Part shown: positions 26,563-35,882 of the stretch, one piece after another
How the letters are laid out: every line of letters starts with the position of its first letter
How positions within the stretch are numbered: position 1 is the first letter of the stretch
NCBI GenBank assembly: GCA_022820505.1
Contig: JAJEFK010000044.1
Coordinates: 62,001-126,000 of the forward strand
Reading direction: 5' to 3'
Origin: Acidimicrobiia bacterium
GTDB lineage: Bacteria > Actinomycetota > Acidimicrobiia > Acidimicrobiales > Poriferisodalaceae
Length of the DNA stretch: 64,000 bases
Position numbers and translations under genes: made by a program
The notes under the pieces: generated by a model
What the model was told of the DNA's origin: nothing
What the model saw: only the letters and a program-made list of their open reading frames with translations
Databases searched by the model: none

Positions 26563-27659
26563 CACGACAGGGTGATCACCAGATTGCCGAAGTGCTCCTT
26601 GCGCACGAAGGCCTCCTGCGCCTCGCGGATGCGCTCGAGGGCAAACGTGCCGCCGAGCACCGGGCGGATCTCTCCTCGCTCGATGTAGCCCACCAGGTCT
26701 GCAAAGAGCCCCGGCCCGTAGATCGTGGCGCCGAACAGCTCCAGGTCGTTGAGGTACACCGTCCGCAGATCCACCTTCACCATGGGTCCGGCGATGGCGC
26801 CGGAGGTGACATAGCGCCCGCGGCCTGCCAGTGCGTCGAGCCACAGCCCCACGGCATCGCCGCCCACCACGTCGGCGACAGCGTCGAACGGGCCGCCATT
26901 GGCTTCCACCGCCGCCGCGACATCGTGATCAGGGCCCTGGCGCGGCACCACCGCATCCGCACCGAGTTCGAGCACCTGTGTCGCCTTGGAAGCGCCGGCA
27001 ATCGCCACCACCCGCGCGCCTCGCCGGCGGGCGAGCTGCACCACCGCCGAGCCCACGCCGCCGCTCGCACCGGGCACCGCGATGCTCTGGCCTGCTGCAA
27101 GGCCGATGCGCTGGAGCATGTGCTCGGCCGTCGAGGAGGCGCAGGCGAAGGTCGCCAGCTCGGCATCAGTCAGATCGGACTCGACCGGGTACACGTTCAC
27201 GGCCGGCACTGCAACGAACTCGGCGAAGCCGCCGTCGACCTCGCTGCCGAGGTAGCGCGCCATGCTGCGGTCGGTCGGGTCGGCGGGGTCTTTCAACCAC
27301 GGCTCCACCATGACCCGCCGCCCCACGAGTGCCGCATCGGCCCGCTCGCCGGCGGCCGCCACCCGTCCCACCACATCGGCACCCTGGATGCGGGGAAACG
27401 CCACGCCCCGGCCGCCCCAGGTGGAATCGGCGGCATCTGCGTCGGCGTATCCCTCGCCCGACGTCGGCGCGGTCACCGACTTGCTGTACCAGGCAACCCG
27501 TGTGTTGATGTCGGTGTTGTTGATGCCGCAGGCCGCCACCTCGATCAGCACGTCGTCGGGAGCGGGCACCGGAACCGGCACGTCATCGCGCACTTGCAGC
27601 ATCTCGGGCCCGCCATGGCCCACCAGCAGCGCAGCGCGCATGGTGTTCGGCGGGTTCAT
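26562..27659 (-). CDS. Zinc-free MDR / quinone oxidoreductase-like dehydrogenase
   Basis: Medium-chain dehydrogenase/reductase, probably NADPH-dependent, 365 residues from ATG 27659 (an ATG at 27641 is also possible). The GroES-like domain begins MRAALLVGHGGPEMLQVRDD; ACGINNTDINTR replaces the usual catalytic-zinc CGxCxxDxH site, so no catalytic zinc is expected. The nucleotide-binding motif is VPGASGGVGSAVVQLARRRG. FDAVADVVGGD and GAIAGPMVKVDLRTVYLNDLE are typical quinone-oxidoreductase segments. It is divergent from the Rieske oxygenase gene with 54 bases between, suggesting shared control. The substrate is unknown. The stop codon begins at the final base of the tRNA-Thr gene. Confidence 0.85.
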   Translation of the reverse strand: MNPPNTMRAALLVGHGGPEMLQVRDDVPVPVPAPDDVLIEVAACGINNTDINTRVAWYSKSVTAPTSGEGYADADAADSTWGGRGVAFPRIQGADVVGRVAAAGERADAALVGRRVMVEPWLKDPADPTDRSMARYLGSEVDGGFAEFVAVPAVNVYPVESDLTDAELATFACASSTAEHMLQRIGLAAGQSIAVPGASGGVGSAVVQLARRRGARVVAIAGASKATQVLELGADAVVPRQGPDHDVAAAVEANGGPFDAVADVVGGDAVGLWLDALAGRGRYVTSGAIAGPMVKVDLRTVYLNDLELFGATIYGPGLFADLVGYIERGEIRPVLGGTFALERIREAQEAFVRKEHFGNLVITLS

Positions 27660-27713
27660 TCGCTCTCGCGGGGGGTCACAGGCGGCCATCGGGACGCGGC
27701 ACAATACCGTTCA

Positions 27714-28847
27714 GTGGCCGCCCGCCAGACACCGGTGCCAAGTGCGACCGATGCTGCTGGGCGAAGCGCGCTGGCAGCTCGCTACTACACCGATCCCGAG
27801 ATCCTCGCGGTCGAGCTGGACACGGTGTTCGCCCAGTCGTGGCACCTTGTGGGTCACCGCAGCCAGGTGAGTGAACCCGGCCAGGTGCTCACGGCGACGG
27901 TGGGCGACGAGCCGATCTTCGTGGTCAACGACGGCGGCCAGATCCGTGCCTTCTTCAACGTGTGCCAGCACCGGGGGCACGAGCTGTTCCCGCCGCAGCG
28001 GCTGGGCGGCGACGTCGCCGAGACCCCGGGCGTCATCATGTGCCCGTATCACGCCTGGGTGTACGGGCTGGACGGCACCCTGCTCAGCGCACGCAGCCGC
28101 GATGTCGGCGAGATCTGCCTGCCGCCCGTCGCTGTCGACGAGCTCGCCGGCTTCGTGTTCGTCAACACGGATGCCGGCGCGAACCCGCTGTCCGAGCACG
28201 CCCCCGGCGTCGGCGACGAGGTCCTGGCACTTGCCCCGCAGACGCCGACGCGCGTGCTGACGTGGCGCCGGACCCAGCTCATCGCTGCCAACTGGAAGAT
28301 CGCAGTGGAGAACTACAACGAGTGCTATCACTGCCCGAACGTGCATCGATCGTTCACCTCCGGCGTAGTCGACCCCGCCAGCTACCGGGTCACGCCCAGC
28401 GGCACGGTGATCCGCCATACGGCCAGAGGCGTCGAGGGCGACCGTTCCACCTACACGCGCCCGGTCGCCAGCGACGACTATGCCGCGTTCTACATCTGGC
28501 CGGCCTCGTCGATCCAGGTGTATCCCGGCCAGGCGGTGAACACGTACCGCTGGGTGCCGTGCGCGCCGGATCGGACGCTGCTGGTGCGGGAGTGGTGGTT
28601 CGATGTCGCCGAGCCGACCGATGAGCTGAGCGAGATCATCGACCTCGACTGGAACACCACGGTGTCCGAAGACCTGAAGCTGGTCGAATCGACCCAGCGC
28701 GGCATTCGCAGCCGCGGCTACCGGCCCGGGCCGCTGGTGACCGAGCAGTCCGGCATCGCCTCGGTGCACAGCGAGGACGCTGTGGACCATCTCGCAACGC
28801 TGCTGCTGTCGGCGCTCGGCCACGAACGGGCATCGAACGGGCGCTGA
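27714..28847 (+). CDS. Rieske non-heme iron oxygenase, quaternary-ammonium type
   Basis: Oxygenase subunit, 377 residues from GTG 27714. The Rieske [2Fe-2S] ligands are Cys84/His86 (NVCQHRGHEL) and Cys110/His113 (MCPYHAW). The mononuclear iron ligands are His206, His211 and Asp320, in NWKIAVENYNECYHCPNVH and SEDLKLVES. Residue 203 before the first His is Glu, not the Asp usual in aromatic-ring dioxygenases. A bridging Glu is a known feature of carnitine/betaine oxygenases (CntA, GbcA), and the C-terminal RGIRSRGYRPGPL also fits that branch. So demethylation or cleavage of a trimethylamine-type compound is likely, though the actual substrate is not readable. The reductase partner is not adjacent; the divergent MDR gene lacks iron-sulfur or flavin motifs. 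The gene precedes a ribokinase-like gene by 4 bases. Confidence 0.88.
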   Translation: MAARQTPVPSATDAAGRSALAARYYTDPEILAVELDTVFAQSWHLVGHRSQVSEPGQVLTATVGDEPIFVVNDGGQIRAFFNVCQHRGHELFPPQRLGGDVAETPGVIMCPYHAWVYGLDGTLLSARSRDVGEICLPPVAVDELAGFVFVNTDAGANPLSEHAPGVGDEVLALAPQTPTRVLTWRRTQLIAANWKIAVENYNECYHCPNVHRSFTSGVVDPASYRVTPSGTVIRHTARGVEGDRSTYTRPVASDDYAAFYIWPASSIQVYPGQAVNTYRWVPCAPDRTLLVREWWFDVAEPTDELSEIIDLDWNTTVSEDLKLVESTQRGIRSRGYRPGPLVTEQSGIASVHSEDAVDHLATLLLSALGHERASNGR

Positions 28848-28851
28848 ACCG

Positions 28852-29910
28852 GTGACACCCTCAGGCGTGCCGCGGATCGCTGTTGTCGGGAGCCTGAACG
28901 CTGATGTGACGCTGTGGGTGCCGAGGCGCCCGTCGCCCGACGAGACGATGCACGCCGATCGCATCGCATGGTTCCGTGGCGGCAAGGGCGCCAACCAGGC
29001 AGTGGCCGCGGCCCGGCTGGGCGCGCGGGTGGCGATGGTGGGCCGGGTCGGCGACGACGAGCAGGGCCGGTGGCTGCGCTCTGGCCTGGAGGCCGAGGGG
29101 ATCGACTGCCGGCACGTGGCCAGTGTCGATGTGCCGACCGGCTTGGCGGTGATCACCGTCGATCCCGATGACGTGTCGATCGTGGTGGCTGCGGGTGCCA
29201 ATGCGTCGCTGGATGCCGGGGACGTGCAGGCAGCCGCCAACGAGATCGCCGCGGCCGATGCGCTGCTGCTGCAGGGCGAGGTGAGCGCCGTCGCGGCCCG
29301 GGCCGCAGCCGAGATCGCCCGCGAGCACGGCACGCTCGTGGTGCTGAATCCCGCTCCGTACAACGACGTTGCCCCCGCTGTGCTGCCGCTGGCCGACTTC
29401 GTCATCGTGAACCGGGCAGAAGCGCAGCAACTGCGCCATCCCGATGCCAGCGGCAGCGTTCCCGAACTGCGGCGCGATGCGGTGCTCGTCGAGACGCGAG
29501 GCGCAGCGGGCTGCATCATTCACCCGTCTCGAACTGCCGCACTGGCACTGCAATCGCAGCAATCACCTGATGCTTCCGCCGACGCCGCAGCCGGTGTCGA
29601 TGGGGAGATCACCGTGGCCGCACCGCGGGTCGCCGTGGTCGACGCCACCGGTGCAGGGGACGCGTTCGCCGGCGCGTTTGCGGTCGGCATGGCATCGGGC
29701 GCGACCGTGGCCGATGCGGCGCGGCTGGCCGTTCGGGCTGGCGCCTGGGCGGTGACATTCGCGGGAGCCCAGCCGAGCCTGCCGACGTTGGCGCAGCTGC
29801 AGAACCCAGAGGCTGAGCGGTTGGGCGAAGCCAGGGCCCGAGCGGCCCGTGAGCCCGTATCAAATGCGGGTGGGGAACTAGAGCGGACTGTCGGTCAGGC
29901 TGAGCCGTAG
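28852..29910 (+). CDS. rbsK: PfkB-family carbohydrate kinase, ribokinase-like, with repeat-derived C-terminal tail
   Basis: Phosphorylates a sugar, probably ribose. 352 residues from GTG 28852. The N-terminal VVGSLNADVTLWV and FRGGKGANQAVAAARLGARV (PfkB signature 1) and the C-terminal VDATGAGDAFAGAFAVGMA (anion hole and catalytic Asp) are clear. A normal ribokinase would end near GAQPSLPTLAQL at about residue 317. Here a further ~35 residues (from NPEAERLGEARARAARE to VGQAEP) are encoded by interspersed repeat copy C. The gene overlaps the 3' end of upp on the other strand by 16 bases, probably as a result of that extension. Ribose specificity is less certain than the family. Confidence 0.88.
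   Translation: MTPSGVPRIAVVGSLNADVTLWVPRRPSPDETMHADRIAWFRGGKGANQAVAAARLGARVAMVGRVGDDEQGRWLRSGLEAEGIDCRHVASVDVPTGLAVITVDPDDVSIVVAAGANASLDAGDVQAAANEIAAADALLLQGEVSAVAARAAAEIAREHGTLVVLNPAPYNDVAPAVLPLADFVIVNRAEAQQLRHPDASGSVPELRRDAVLVETRGAAGCIIHPSRTAALALQSQQSPDASADAAAGVDGEITVAAPRVAVVDATGAGDAFAGAFAVGMASGATVADAARLAVRAGAWAVTFAGAQPSLPTLAQLQNPEAERLGEARARAAREPVSNAGGELERTVGQAEP
29806..29886 (+). repeat. Interspersed repeat, copy C, inside the ribokinase gene
   Basis: The core GGCCCGAGCGGCCCGTGAGC is at 29835-29854, preceded by CAGAGGCTGAGC and GGCGAAGCC and followed by CCCGTATC as in copy A. It forms the last codons of the kinase gene and encodes PEAERLGEARARAAREPVSN in frame. The tail is degenerate (GGGGAACTAGAGCGG). 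Confidence 0.8.
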
Positions 29911-30524
29911 AGACGGTCGCCGGCATCGCCCAGGCCGGGAACGATGAAGGCCCGCTCGTCGAGATGGCTGTCGACGGCGGCCGTCACGATGCGGACATCG
30001 GCAGCACCGCTCTGCAGGGCAGCGATCCCCTCGGGTGCGGCCAGCGTGCACACCATCGTCACCGGTCCCACGCCCGACTCCGCGAGCACCCGGATGACCG
30101 CGGCCGCCGAGCCGCCCGTCGCCAGCATCGGGTCGAGCACCAGCACCGGTCGATCCTCCAGCACGCCGGGCAGCGACTCGAGGTAGCACTCGTGGCCGAC
30201 ACCGTCGGATGTTTCGATCCTGCGCATCCCGACGAAGCCCACCGGCGCAGCAGGCAGCAGCCGCAGCGCCGCATCGAGCATGCCCAGCCCGGCGCGCAGC
30301 ACGGGCACGATCGCCGGCATCGGCTCGAGGCGCGAGCCTTCGGCGGGCCCGAGCGGCGTCTCCACCGCCTCGGGCACCGATGTCGCATCGGTGAGCGCTT
30401 CGGACACCAGCAGGAACGTCAGTGCGTCGAGCCGCTGGCGGAACTCCTCCACGGCGGTGTCCTTGTCGCGCAACCGGGTGAGCAGGGCTGCGGCTACGGG
30501 GTGGTCGACAATGGTGACACTCAT
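29895..30524 (-). CDS. upp: Uracil phosphoribosyltransferase
   Basis: Pyrimidine salvage: uracil plus PRPP gives UMP. 209 residues from ATG 30524, the usual length. The N-terminus MSVTIVDHPVAAALLTRLRD is the canonical UPRTase start with H-P and L-T-x-L-R. IVPVLRAGLGMLDAAL and VLVLDPMLATGGSAAAVI (PRPP loop) follow, and the end AFIVPGLGDAGDRLYGS binds uracil. It is divergent from the LytR_C gene (86 bases between) and tail-to-tail with the ribokinase-like gene, overlapping its 3' end by 16 bases. Confidence 0.97.
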   Translation of the reverse strand: MSVTIVDHPVAAALLTRLRDKDTAVEEFRQRLDALTFLLVSEALTDATSVPEAVETPLGPAEGSRLEPMPAIVPVLRAGLGMLDAALRLLPAAPVGFVGMRRIETSDGVGHECYLESLPGVLEDRPVLVLDPMLATGGSAAAVIRVLAESGVGPVTMVCTLAAPEGIAALQSGAADVRIVTAAVDSHLDERAFIVPGLGDAGDRLYGSA

Positions 30525-30609
30525 GGTCTGGCTCTCACGGTCGGGGTCCGTTTCGCAAACTACTGAGGGGTACACCCGGCAGTGCATCTTTCCTTCTACG
30601 CTCACAGCC

Positions 30610-31233
30610 GTGAACAGCCAAGCTGGCGAATCCAACAGCGGCGCCGCAGTGCGCGGGTTGCTGCTGGTGCTGGTTGCCGTCGTCGTGGGAGTGCTGCTGC
30701 TCCGCTCGGTCGACGATCCAGACGACACGACCGTGACCGACACAGCCCCGCCTGCAGCACCGGGCGACACGCTCCCGACGGCCACAGAGGCGCCCACACC
30801 CACGAGCGCCGCCGCCGATGCCGGCGACTCCGGGTCGGGCACGGTCGCCACCGTGGCCACCACCGTCACGGCCGCGCCCGCCACCGACACCACCTCGGCA
30901 GGCGCCGAGCCGTTCCAGCCGAGGCCGGCGGCCGAGGTGTCGGTGCAGGTTGCCAACTCCACGACCGTCCGGGGGGCGGCGGGGCGGCTCACCGACCGGT
31001 TCAAGACGCTGAGCTACATCACCAAGACGCCCACCAACTACGTGGGCACTCCCATCGACCGGACGCGCATCTACTACCAGCCGGGATCGCTGCTCGAAGC
31101 GCGGGCGATAGCGGGGGTGTTGGAGCTCGACGCCGACAACGACGTGTTCCCGATGCTGGCAGACACGTCAGCCGTGCAAGGCTTCGAGACGCCCGACGTG
31201 CTGTTGGCGCTGGGGACCGATCTGGCCGAGTAG
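30610..31233 (+). CDS. LytR C-terminal-domain membrane protein
   Basis: 207 residues from GTG 30610. A short cytoplasmic N-terminus is followed by one membrane helix (VRGLLLVLVAVVVGVLLL, about residues 11-28), a Thr/Pro/Ala-rich extracytoplasmic linker of ~80 residues, and a LytR_C domain (VSVQVANSTTVRGAAGRLTD, then YYQPGSLLEARAIAGVL). It lacks the phosphotransferase domain of LytR-CpsA-Psr enzymes, so it is probably not an enzyme for attaching wall polymers but an envelope-associated partner. The gene ends 13 bases before glycerate kinase. Confidence 0.82.
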   Translation: MNSQAGESNSGAAVRGLLLVLVAVVVGVLLLRSVDDPDDTTVTDTAPPAAPGDTLPTATEAPTPTSAAADAGDSGSGTVATVATTVTAAPATDTTSAGAEPFQPRPAAEVSVQVANSTTVRGAAGRLTDRFKTLSYITKTPTNYVGTPIDRTRIYYQPGSLLEARAIAGVLELDADNDVFPMLADTSAVQGFETPDVLLALGTDLAE

Positions 31234-31246
31234 CAGAGCAGCCGAC

Positions 31247-32281
31247 ATGCGGGTCGTCGCGTGCCCGGACAAGTTCCGCGGCACTGCGTCTGCCGCGGAG
31301 GTGGCAGCAGCGATCGCAGACGGCGTGCGCCGGCAGCTCGGCACGCACGTCGAGGTTGTCTGCCTGCCCGTGGCGGATGGCGGCGAGGGCACGCTCGACT
31401 CGCTGGGCGGCCCAAATCGCACCTCATTGGTGATCGGGCCGTTGCGGGAACGGACCGAGGCGGGCTGGCGACTGGAGCGCGACGTTGCGATCGTGGAGAT
31501 GGCCCGCGCGAGCGGACTGCTGCTGGCAGGCGGCGCGGAGGGAAATGACCCGCTTGCCGCCACCACCGCGGGCACCGGCGAGCTGATAGCAGAAGCGGTC
31601 GCGAGCGGCGCCCGGCGGGTGATCGTGGGCGTGGGCGGCTCGGCCACCACCGACGGCGGGCTCGGCGCGCTGGACGCGATGTCGCCGCTGGCACGCCTCG
31701 CCGGCGTCTCGGTGGTGGTGGCCTGCGATGTTCGCACCCGCTTCTGCGATGCCGCGCGCATCTTCGGCCCGCAGAAGGGCGCGTCGGCGCCGCAGATCGA
31801 GTTGCTCACCCGCCGGCTCGAGCGGCTCGTGGACCTCTACAGCGAGCGCTACGGCATCGACGTCAGCGAGATGCCGGGCGCAGGTGCCGCCGGCGGCTTG
31901 GCGGGCGGGCTCGCGGCCGGCCTCCGGGCCGAGCTGGCACCGGGATTCGACGTCGTCGCCACCGAGGTCGGCCTGCCCGATGCGATCGAAGGCGCCGATC
32001 TGGTCATCACCGGTGAGGGACGGCTCGATGCGAGCTCCTTCGACGGCAAGGTCGTGGGCGGCGTTCTGGAGATCGCCGCCGAGGCCGGCGTGCCCGTGGG
32101 CGTCGTGGTGGGCGCTCGCGACCCCGAAGCCGATGTCGCCGGCCGGCGCCCGCCTGCCGGCGACGTCCCGGCCACGAGCCTGGTGGTGCTGTCGGAGCGA
32201 TACGGGGCCGAGCGGTCGATGGGCGACACGCTGGCGGCAGTCCGCGATGCCGCCGCCGGCCTCGCTGCGAATCTCCTGTGA
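31247..32281 (+). CDS. glxK: Glycerate kinase
   Basis: Class of glycerate kinases (GlxK/GarK) that phosphorylate glycerate, most often to 2-phosphoglycerate, linking glyoxylate or sugar-acid breakdown to glycolysis. 344 residues from ATG 31247. Motifs: VVACPDKFRGTASAAEVAAA, VADGGEGTLDSL, VGVGGSATTDGGLGALDA, MPGAGAAGGLAGGLAA and DLVITGEGRLDASSFDGKVV. These are the standard GlxK signatures; the canonical start is KIVIAPDSFKGSLSA, here CPDKFRGTASA. The gene ends just before the groEL promoter. Confidence 0.94.
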   Translation: MRVVACPDKFRGTASAAEVAAAIADGVRRQLGTHVEVVCLPVADGGEGTLDSLGGPNRTSLVIGPLRERTEAGWRLERDVAIVEMARASGLLLAGGAEGNDPLAATTAGTGELIAEAVASGARRVIVGVGGSATTDGGLGALDAMSPLARLAGVSVVVACDVRTRFCDAARIFGPQKGASAPQIELLTRRLERLVDLYSERYGIDVSEMPGAGAAGGLAGGLAAGLRAELAPGFDVVATEVGLPDAIEGADLVITGEGRLDASSFDGKVVGGVLEIAAEAGVPVGVVVGARDPEADVAGRRPPAGDVPATSLVVLSERYGAERSMGDTLAAVRDAAAGLAANLL

Positions 32282-32284
32282 GGG

Positions 32285-32313
32285 TTGGCGGTTAGCACTC
32301 TCATCTCTAGAGT
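32285..32313 (+). promoter_or_regulatory. Predicted groEL promoter
   Basis: TTGGCG (32285-32290) and TAGAGT (32308-32313) are separated by exactly 17 bases and match a vegetative -35/-10 pair moderately. The CIRCE operator overlaps both the spacer and the -10 box, the usual arrangement for HrcA repression. Confidence 0.5.
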
Positions 32314-32318
32314 GCTAA
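32292..32318 (+). promoter_or_regulatory. CIRCE operator (HrcA-binding site)
   Basis: Perfect inverted repeat TTAGCACTC - 9 bases - GAGTGCTAA, identical to the CIRCE consensus. It sits 78 bases upstream of the groEL start codon, so groEL should be repressed by HrcA and induced by heat or misfolded proteins. hrcA is not in this window. Confidence 0.97.
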
Positions 32319-32347
32319 CGGCTGCTGCGAACGCAGCGGCCCCGTGA

Positions 32348-34015
<1,668 letters not shown>

Positions 34016-34063
34016 CGAGAGCCTCCCCAAACCCCCAAATAAGAACAGCCCAACCCAACGCAA

Positions 34064-34088
34064 CGGCCCGGGTCATGTGCCCGGGCCG
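34064..34088 (+). terminator. Hairpin terminator after groEL
   Basis: Perfect 9-bp stem CGGCCCGGG / CCCGGGCCG around the loop TCATGTG, 48 bases after the groEL stop. No T-run follows. The adjoining CCCAAACCCCCAAATAAG stretch upstream is unusually A/C-rich for this genome. Confidence 0.75.
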
Positions 34089-34150
34089 CTGCGCGCCTGG
34101 GAGACACCGCCGCGGCGGAGCGCAGCGAAGGGCGCCGGTACCCTGACCGG

Positions 34151-34999
34151 ATGCGGCGGGGGCGCACGATGCGGGTGCTGGTGGACCGGCTGCGGCAGGG
34201 CACCTGGCGACGTTCGCCCGATGAGGTCGTGGTGGAGGAGCCGCTCGAGATCCGCCTCGACGGCCACATGGTGGCCACTACCATGCGCACGCCCGGCCAC
34301 GACTACGAGCTGGCGGCGGGGTTCTGCGCAGGCGACGGGCTGCTCGGTGATGCGGCAGTGACGGGGGTGCGTTACTGCGGCGAGGGTCCTGCGGCCGAGT
34401 TCGAATACAACGTCGTCACCGTGGAGACCGGCGGCAGGGCGCCCGTGCCCACGCCCCGTCTCGGCAACGTCAGCGCCGCCTGCGGGATCTGCGGCAGCAC
34501 CACCATCACCGACATGGCCGCCCGCCTGGGATCGCTGGTGGGCACCCGTCAATTCAGCGTCGACGCGGTGCGCGCTGCCTTGGCTGCAGTGCCCAATGCG
34601 CAAGAGATGTTCGGCCGCACCGGCGGGCTGCACGCCGCCGCGACCTTCGACGCCGAGGGTCGTATCGATGTGCTGCGCGAGGACATCGGGCGCCACAACG
34701 CCGTCGACAAGGTGATCGGCCGGCGCTTGCTCGACGGGCGTGACGATGCCGGCGCGATGGCGCTGTTCGTGAGCGGTCGAGCCAGTTTCGAGATGGTGCA
34801 GAAGGCGTGGGCGGCCGGGATCGGCACGCTTGTCGCCGTCAGCGCTCCCAGCTCGCTGGCCATCGAATCGGCGCGGGCCGCAGCCATCACGCTCGCAGGC
34901 TTCGCACGCGGCGACGAGCTGAACGTGTACAGCGGCAGCCTGGCAGGGGTTCCCGAGCGTCTCGGCGACACCGCCGCACCTGCCGGGGCCCGTCCCTAG
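34151..34999 (+). CDS. fdhD: Formate dehydrogenase accessory sulfurtransferase FdhD
   Basis: Delivers sulfur from a cysteine desulfurase to the molybdenum cofactor of formate dehydrogenases. 282 residues from ATG 34151 (an in-frame ATG at 34169 is also possible). DEVVVEEPLEIRLDGH and MRTPGHDYELAAGFCAGDGL are typical; the sulfur-carrying Cys pair is Cys111 and Cys114 in ACGICGS. REDIGRHNAVDKVIG and LFVSGRASFEMVQKA are further signatures, and ITLAGFARGDELNVYSG closes the protein. No formate dehydrogenase gene is nearby. It precedes hemQ by 9 bases. Confidence 0.95.
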   Translation: MRRGRTMRVLVDRLRQGTWRRSPDEVVVEEPLEIRLDGHMVATTMRTPGHDYELAAGFCAGDGLLGDAAVTGVRYCGEGPAAEFEYNVVTVETGGRAPVPTPRLGNVSAACGICGSTTITDMAARLGSLVGTRQFSVDAVRAALAAVPNAQEMFGRTGGLHAAATFDAEGRIDVLREDIGRHNAVDKVIGRRLLDGRDDAGAMALFVSGRASFEMVQKAWAAGIGTLVAVSAPSSLAIESARAAAITLAGFARGDELNVYSGSLAGVPERLGDTAAPAGARP

Positions 35000-35008
35000 G
35001 CTGCGCGG

Positions 35009-35710
35009 GTGTCGCAGATGCCGGAGGTGACCACGTCGGTCGGGTGGGGGGTGCTGCACCTGTTCTGCAAGCTGACCCCCGCTGCGGACCGCTCGGGTGT
35101 GCTGGCGGCCGTCGAGGCCACCGCCGACAGCGACCACCAGGTGCTGACCGTGGCCGTGCTGGGGCACAAGGCCGACGTCGGCTTCATGGCGCTGGGGCCC
35201 GATCTGTGGCGGCTGCGCAAGCTGCAGACGCTGGTGCAGCAGGCAGGCCTCGAGGTCGCCGACAGCTACGTCTCGATGACCGAGGTGAGCGAGTACGCGC
35301 CCGACCTGCCGCCGGAGATGAAGACGCCGCGGCTCTACCCGCAGCTGCCGCCCGAGGGCAAGCGGGCCTTCTGCTTCTATCCCATGTCGAAGCGCCGCGG
35401 TGCCGTGGCCGAAGGCAGCGGCAACTGGTTCACGCTGCCGTACGACACTCGCCGCGAGCTGATGTACGAACACGGCACGTCAGGCCGCAAGTTCCGAGGC
35501 CGCATCCTGCAGGTTGTCACGGGCTCCACTGGCGTCGACGACTTCGAATGGGGCGTGACGCTGTTCGGCGAGCACCTCGACGACCTCAAGGACGTCGTGT
35601 ACACGATGCGCTTCGACGAGGCGAGCGCCGTCTACGGCGAGTTCGGCACCTTCTACACGGGTCTGCTGGCCGACACCCCCACGGTTCTCGATCGCATCGG
35701 CCTGCGCTAG
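35009..35710 (+). CDS. hemQ: Coproheme decarboxylase HemQ/ChdC (chlorite-dismutase family)
   Basis: Last step of the coproporphyrin-dependent heme pathway: coproheme III to heme b with peroxide. 233 residues from GTG 35009. Landmarks are WGVLHLFCKL at the N-terminus, RAFCFYPMSKRRG, GNWFTLPYDTRRELMYEHG, GRKFRGRILQVVTGSTGVDD, FEWGVTLFGEHLDDLKDVVY and MRFDEASAVYGEFGTFY. These place it with actinobacterial HemQ rather than true chlorite dismutases. In NWF many relatives, as I recall, have NWY; see findings. hemE and hemY, earlier steps, are at 48-51 kb. The stop codon lies in the first unit of a 26-base tandem repeat. Confidence 0.92.
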   Translation: MSQMPEVTTSVGWGVLHLFCKLTPAADRSGVLAAVEATADSDHQVLTVAVLGHKADVGFMALGPDLWRLRKLQTLVQQAGLEVADSYVSMTEVSEYAPDLPPEMKTPRLYPQLPPEGKRAFCFYPMSKRRGAVAEGSGNWFTLPYDTRRELMYEHGTSGRKFRGRILQVVTGSTGVDDFEWGVTLFGEHLDDLKDVVYTMRFDEASAVYGEFGTFYTGLLADTPTVLDRIGLR

Positions 35711-35770
35711 CGGGCGCGGTGCGACGGCTGCGCTAGCGGGCGCGGTGCAACGGCTGCGGTAGCGGGCGCA
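35703..35770. repeat. 26-bp tandem repeat after hemQ
   Basis: A unit beginning TGCGCTAGCGGGCGCGGTGC occurs at 35703-35728 and 35729-35754 with one mismatch, and a partial third copy runs to about 35770. The first unit includes the last hemQ codons and stop. The rest of the gap to 35882 shows no other feature. Confidence 0.85.
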
Positions 35771-35882
35771 GGCAACTCGGCCTGTAATCCAGCGGCTCAG
35801 CCTCTTAGTCTGTTCGCAGGCCGGTACGTCACAGCGACGTTCCGGCACTGAACCACCTGCGATACCGCCAATCGAGGTTGCG

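Noticed and set aside
26538..27713. Long N-terminal extension of the Rieske oxygenase frame
   Set aside because: The open frame runs through the tRNA-Thr end and antisense to the MDR gene. The Rieske protein has its normal length from GTG 27714.
26562..29910. MDR-Rieske-kinase region as a secondary-metabolite cluster
   Set aside because: There is no core biosynthetic enzyme (PKS, NRPS, terpene cyclase or RiPP gene), and the neighbours are housekeeping genes.
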